Source: Eubacteriales bacterium
Lineage (GTDB): Bacteria; Bacillota; Clostridia; Christensenellales; CAG-138
Length of the DNA: 8,329 nt
NCBI GenBank assembly: GCA_028701165.1
Contig: JAQVRG010000057.1
Span: 1-8,329 of the forward strand
Reading direction: 5' to 3'
Part shown: in pieces, positions 5,383 to 8,329 of the stretch
Layout: the number at the start of each line of letters is the position of its first letter
Position numbering within the stretch: position 1 is the first letter of the stretch
Notes under the pieces: generated by a model
Seen by the model: only the letters and a program-made list of their open reading frames with translations
The model's database searches: none
Told to the model about the DNA's origin: nothing
Translations under genes and position numbers: made by a program

Positions 5383-7536
5383 TCATAGCTTTTCAAGCTT
5401 TGCGCGGAAGGAGATGGCGCGGGGTGTGGAGACGCCGTCAAACTGCACGATGTGCGCTGATTTCTGCGCGTCCGTGTCCAGTACCGTGCCGTCGCCGAAA
5501 ACGCTGTGCCTTACCCTGTCGCCCGCTTCAAAAACGGGTTTTTCCGCGCCGACAGAAAGAAAGCGCGCGCTGCTTTCGATATACTGCCGCGCGTCCGCGA
5601 TCAGGCGTTCCTGCGGCGGCTGGGTAAAGGTCAAAAGCGGCGGGTCGATATCCAAGAGAAAGCGGGAGGGGTAACGCGGTGAGCCGTCGAAATTGCGCCC
5701 CTCCGCTTCGGAAAGGCACAGGCTTTTTTGCGCGCGCGTCACGGCGACGAACGCAAGCCGCCGTTCCTCCTCCATGCCCTGCAGCGTGCTCGTTTTGCGG
5801 GAGGGGAACACGCCCTCGTTCATGCCGCACAGGAACACATGCGGAAATTCCAAGCCCTTGGCCGTATGGACGGTCATAAGCTTGATCTTGTCGCGGCTGT
5901 CGGATGTGTCGGCGTTGGTAAAGAGGGCGACGTGCGCCAAATAGTGCTCCAGCGTGCTCTCCTCGCCGCAGGAGGTCTCATATTCGTATACGGACTGCTT
6001 AAGCTCGGCAAGGTTGTCAAGGCGTTCCTGCGCCCCCTCTGTGCGGAGCATCGTTTCATAGCCGCTGGCGTTAAGAAGCGCTGAAAGCAGCTCGGATATG
6101 GGGCGGTCGGCAAAGCCTTCGGAAAAGGTCTCCACGAGGCGCACGAACTGCGCGGCCTTGGTGCCCTTAAAGATATCCTCCTCCAGCGAGCGCTGGAGCG
6201 ATGCAAAGAGCGAGCATTGATGCGCTTCGGCATACGATTGCAGAAAGCTTATGCGCCGTTTGCCGAGATTCCGCTTGGGCACGTTGGCGACGCGCAGGAA
6301 GGAGAGATCATCCCGGTAGGCGATCATACGCAGATAACAAAGCGCGTCCTTGATCTCCATCCGGTCGAAGAACTGCACGCCGCTGTAGATCGTATAGGGG
6401 AGCTTATCGCGCAAAAACGCTTCCTCCACCGTGCGCGTGACGTAGTGCGCGCGGTACAGCACGGCGATATCCCGGTAAGCGACGCCCGCTTCATGCAGCG
6501 CCGCGATCTGCTCGGCGATCCACGAAGCCTCCGCTTCAGCGGTCTTTGCGTGATGGCAGAGCACCGAAGCGCCGCCGGGCAGCGTGGGGATCAGCGCTTT
6601 TTTGATGCGGTACCGGTTTTTATCGATCAGCGAATTCGCGGCGGCGAGAATTTGCGGCGTGGAACGGTAATTCTGCATCATCATAATGGTTTTGACGTTG
6701 GGGAACGCCTTGTCGAAATCCAGCAGATATTTGACGTTCGCGCCGCGCCATGTGTAGATGGTCTGATCCGGATCGCCCACGATAAAGAGGTTCTTGTGAT
6801 GCGCGCAAAGCACGCTCATCAATTCGTATTGCAGCGAATCGATATCCTGAAACTCGTCGATCATGATGTATTCGAGCCGCGACTGCCATTTGCGGCGTAT
6901 GTCCTCGTTTTGCGCGAAGATGTAGAGCGTAAACTTGATCAGGTCGTTATAATCAAGGCCGAAGCATTTCTTCTGCTGGTATAGGTATCCATAGAAAATG
7001 ACGTCGCGCGTACCCGACGCGTCAAGGTATTTCTGCCGCAGCGCGTCAAGCGACATGCCGATCAGATCCAGATAGTAATCCGGCCGCTTGTCAAGCTTTT
7101 GTATCTCGATCATGTCCCGGGCGTTAGAAAAGGTCATATCCCGAAGCGTAAGCCCGCGCTCCTCATAGATGACGCTGAGCATGGCGTTGATGTCGGCGTT
7201 GTCGAGCACCAAAAAGCTCTTTGGGTATTGCACGGCGTAGCTGTCCTCCTGCAATACGGATACGCAGAAGCCGTGGAAGGTGTTGATGTAGCCCGTGTCG
7301 TTGTCGCCGGTGAGGTTGTGGATGCGCTGCCGCATTTCGTTTGCGGATTTGTTGGTGAAGGTCACGCAGAGGATGTTGCCCGGCAGTATGCCGATCTCGT
7401 TGACCAGATACGCGAACCTGCGCGAAAGCGCACGCGTTTTGCCCGAACCCGCGCCCGCGATCACGCGGACGAAGCCCTCCGTTGCGGTAACGGCTTGCCT
7501 TTGCGCCTCGTTAAGAGCGTGGAGCAGGTCCTCCAT
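5383..7536 (-). CDS. UvrD/PcrA-type superfamily 1A DNA helicase
   Basis: This is an ATP-dependent 3'-5' DNA helicase of 717 residues (close to the usual 720-750 for the family), acting in DNA repair or in clearing stalled replication and transcription. Motifs in order: Q-motif region LNEAQRQAV (8-16), Walker A AGAGSGKT (27-34), motif Ia VTFTNKSANEM (58-68), TFHGFC (86-91), Walker B DEFQD (227-231), motif III VGDPDQTIYTWRGA (253-266), motif IV QNYRS (288-292), motif V TVHTAKGLEF (555-564) and motif VI EEERRLAFVAVTRA (589-602). The C-terminus (672-711) has GDRVRHSVFGDGTVL and VQFDG, matching the small domain that in PcrA contacts RNA polymerase. DEFQDID instead of the usual DEYQDTN, and general divergence, suggest a clostridial paralogue rather than the main PcrA. 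A longer frame starts at 7560, but it lies almost on the predicted transcription start; the ATG at 7536 has AAAGGGGA before it and is preferred. Confidence 0.93.
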   Translation of the reverse strand: MEDLLHALNEAQRQAVTATEGFVRVIAGAGSGKTRALSRRFAYLVNEIGILPGNILCVTFTNKSANEMRQRIHNLTGDNDTGYINTFHGFCVSVLQEDSYAVQYPKSFLVLDNADINAMLSVIYEERGLTLRDMTFSNARDMIEIQKLDKRPDYYLDLIGMSLDALRQKYLDASGTRDVIFYGYLYQQKKCFGLDYNDLIKFTLYIFAQNEDIRRKWQSRLEYIMIDEFQDIDSLQYELMSVLCAHHKNLFIVGDPDQTIYTWRGANVKYLLDFDKAFPNVKTIMMMQNYRSTPQILAAANSLIDKNRYRIKKALIPTLPGGASVLCHHAKTAEAEASWIAEQIAALHEAGVAYRDIAVLYRAHYVTRTVEEAFLRDKLPYTIYSGVQFFDRMEIKDALCYLRMIAYRDDLSFLRVANVPKRNLGKRRISFLQSYAEAHQCSLFASLQRSLEEDIFKGTKAAQFVRLVETFSEGFADRPISELLSALLNASGYETMLRTEGAQERLDNLAELKQSVYEYETSCGEESTLEHYLAHVALFTNADTSDSRDKIKLMTVHTAKGLEFPHVFLCGMNEGVFPSRKTSTLQGMEEERRLAFVAVTRAQKSLCLSEAEGRNFDGSPRYPSRFLLDIDPPLLTFTQPPQERLIADARQYIESSARFLSVGAEKPVFEAGDRVRHSVFGDGTVLDTDAQKSAHIVQFDGVSTPRAISFRAKLEKL

Positions 7537-7545
7537 ATGCGTGTA

Positions 7546-7553
7546 TCCCCTTT
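7546..7553 (-). promoter_or_regulatory. Ribosome binding site deciding the helicase start
   Basis: AAAGGGGA on the minus strand ends 9 nt before the ATG at 7534-7536. The alternative ATG at 7558-7560 has only A/T-rich promoter sequence upstream and no purine-rich site. This is the main reason for choosing the shorter protein. Confidence 0.6.
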
Positions 7554-7568
7554 CGCGCATTTTTCATT

Positions 7569-7577
7569 ATTATAGCA
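7569..7577 (-). promoter_or_regulatory. Extended -10 promoter of the helicase gene
   Basis: The minus strand reads TGCTATAAT, an ideal -10 with the TGn extension. No good -35 is found at 16-18 bp (best CTGTAC), which extended -10 promoters can tolerate. Transcription would start near 7562, about 26 nt before the preferred ATG at 7536. Confidence 0.6.
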
Positions 7578-7601
7578 TAGAAACGGCTGCGGTACAGCGG
7601 G

Positions 7602-7629
7602 TTGACTTTTTCGTTTCCTATGATAGGAT
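7602..7629 (+). promoter_or_regulatory. Promoter of the hydrolase-like gene
   Basis: TTGACT (7602-7607) and TAGGAT (7624-7629) are 16 bp apart, with TGA directly before the -10 box giving an extended -10. A start near 7636 leaves about 45 nt before the ATG at 7681. It is divergent from the helicase promoter, and the two polymerase footprints partly overlap, so they may compete. Confidence 0.55.
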
Positions 7630-7680
7630 AAAAGAACACAGAGCTGGTTGAAAGCATTTCAAAAGCATATCGGAGGCGTT

Positions 7681-8329
7681 ATGGAAAAACAAGCAAAGAA
7701 GTATGTGATACTATTGGCGGTTCTCATAGCGGCGTGCATGCTCTGCATGGCGCTTGCGGACGCGATCCAGCGCGATTTCGGCAGGGTGGCCGTATCCATG
7801 GGCGAGATCGAGACGCCGACGGGGACGCTCGCCTATAAGCTGTACAAGCCCAATACCGCGACGGCGGAAACGCCCGCGCCCGCCGTGCTGTTGCTGCACG
7901 GCTACCAGAACGACCACGAGACGTGCGGCGCGTACGCCGTGGAGCTTGCGCGGCGGGGCGCTGTGGTGCTCGCGCTGGACGAATACGGGCACGGCGCGAC
8001 CGACATAGGGATGATCGAGCGCGGGTATGTCAATCACAAGGTCACCGTCAATTACGGGCTGGACAGCGAGGCGGACGGCACCTATGTTTCCATCAGCGGA
8101 CCGAATCGCTTGAAGCTGATGATGAACTTCTCCAATCTTACCTTCTTTAATCCGCGCTACAGCGAGGATGACGACGGCAATTCCATCAAGGACAGCTCTA
8201 TGGGCGGCGTCGCGACCTACGGCATACTTGCCGAAATGGACTTTGTGGATGCGACGCGCATGGCCGTAAGCGGCCACGCCATGGGTACATGGTCGTCCTG
8301 GACGGTAGCGGCGGGACTCTCGGGCGCGG
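7681..8329 (+). CDS. Membrane-anchored alpha/beta-hydrolase-like protein, 3' end beyond window
   Basis: The first 216 residues are present; the gene runs off the window. GGAGG at 7672-7676, 4 nt before the ATG, supports the start. A charged MEKQAKK is followed by a hydrophobic segment (about 8-26), a signal anchor or signal peptide; IAAC at 16-19 resembles a lipobox, but the hydrophobic run continues past it, which favours an anchor. The fold is indicated by VLLLHGYQND (69-78, oxyanion-hole HG), LDEYGHGATD (99-108) and SGHAMGTW (197-204). The last matches the nucleophile elbow GxSxG, but its Ser is Ala200 (codon GCC at 8278-8280), so classical hydrolysis would be lost. An insert at about 115-180 is rich in Asp/Glu near 161-171 (SEDDDGNSIKD). 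The active domain would face the cell exterior if the anchor is N-in. Substrate unknown; the missing part may hold further domains or membrane segments. Confidence 0.8.
   Translation, partial: MEKQAKKYVILLAVLIAACMLCMALADAIQRDFGRVAVSMGEIETPTGTLAYKLYKPNTATAETPAPAVLLLHGYQNDHETCGAYAVELARRGAVVLALDEYGHGATDIGMIERGYVNHKVTVNYGLDSEADGTYVSISGPNRLKLMMNFSNLTFFNPRYSEDDDGNSIKDSSMGGVATYGILAEMDFVDATRMAVSGHAMGTWSSWTVAAGLSGA

Noticed and set aside
7711..8277. Minus-strand open frame (188 codons) opposite the hydrolase-like gene
   Set aside because: The plus-strand frame has a promoter, a GGAGG site and fold motifs. The antisense frame has none of these.

Overview
The window is compact bacterial DNA, GC-rich (by eye mid-50s percent), with short intergenic gaps, Shine-Dalgarno sites of the AAGGAG/GGAGG type and sigma70-like promoters. 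The protein families and DNA style suggest a moderately GC-rich member of the Bacillota (Clostridia-like). That placement is an inference; no marker gene here fixes the taxon. I see no rRNA, tRNA, CRISPR array, transposase or phage gene.

Layout, left to right. Positions 1-227 hold a hairpin that probably ends an upstream gene, a candidate promoter with a small palindrome, and a leader of about 110 nt. An SDR-family oxidoreductase (228-1001, +) follows. A perfect 10-bp GC-rich hairpin (1031-1054) sits between it and the convergent gene on its right and can serve as terminator for both. Next, on the minus strand, comes a 1259-residue sensor protein (1081-4860) combining CheB methylesterase, CheR methyltransferase, an NEELQ-type coiled coil, PAS, histidine kinase and receiver domains. 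Immediately upstream of it is a separate 126-residue HPt protein (4841-5221, -). The pair has its own well-formed promoter at 5339-5367. A 41-codon open frame (5218-5343, -) lies in the leader of this operon and ends in an ATGA overlap with the hpt start. A UvrD/PcrA-type DNA helicase (5383-7536, -) lies further upstream. A divergent promoter region (7561-7680) separates it from a membrane-anchored alpha/beta-hydrolase-like protein (7681 to the window end, +, cut off).

How the genes work together: the hybrid kinase and HPt form the one clear functional unit. A His-Asp-His relay can be read from the conserved residues (kinase H891, receiver D1189, HPt H63). The final response regulator and any chemoreceptor substrate for the CheB/CheR domains are not in the window. 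The SDR enzyme, helicase and hydrolase look like unrelated neighbours.

The points most worth checking are: the hydrolase has Ala where the family has its nucleophilic Ser (GHAMG instead of GHSMG); a small frame continues in phase after the helicase stop codon and is overlap-coupled to hpt; and the CheB-CheR-kinase-receiver protein has its HPt as a separate protein. I found no convincing wholly new system.
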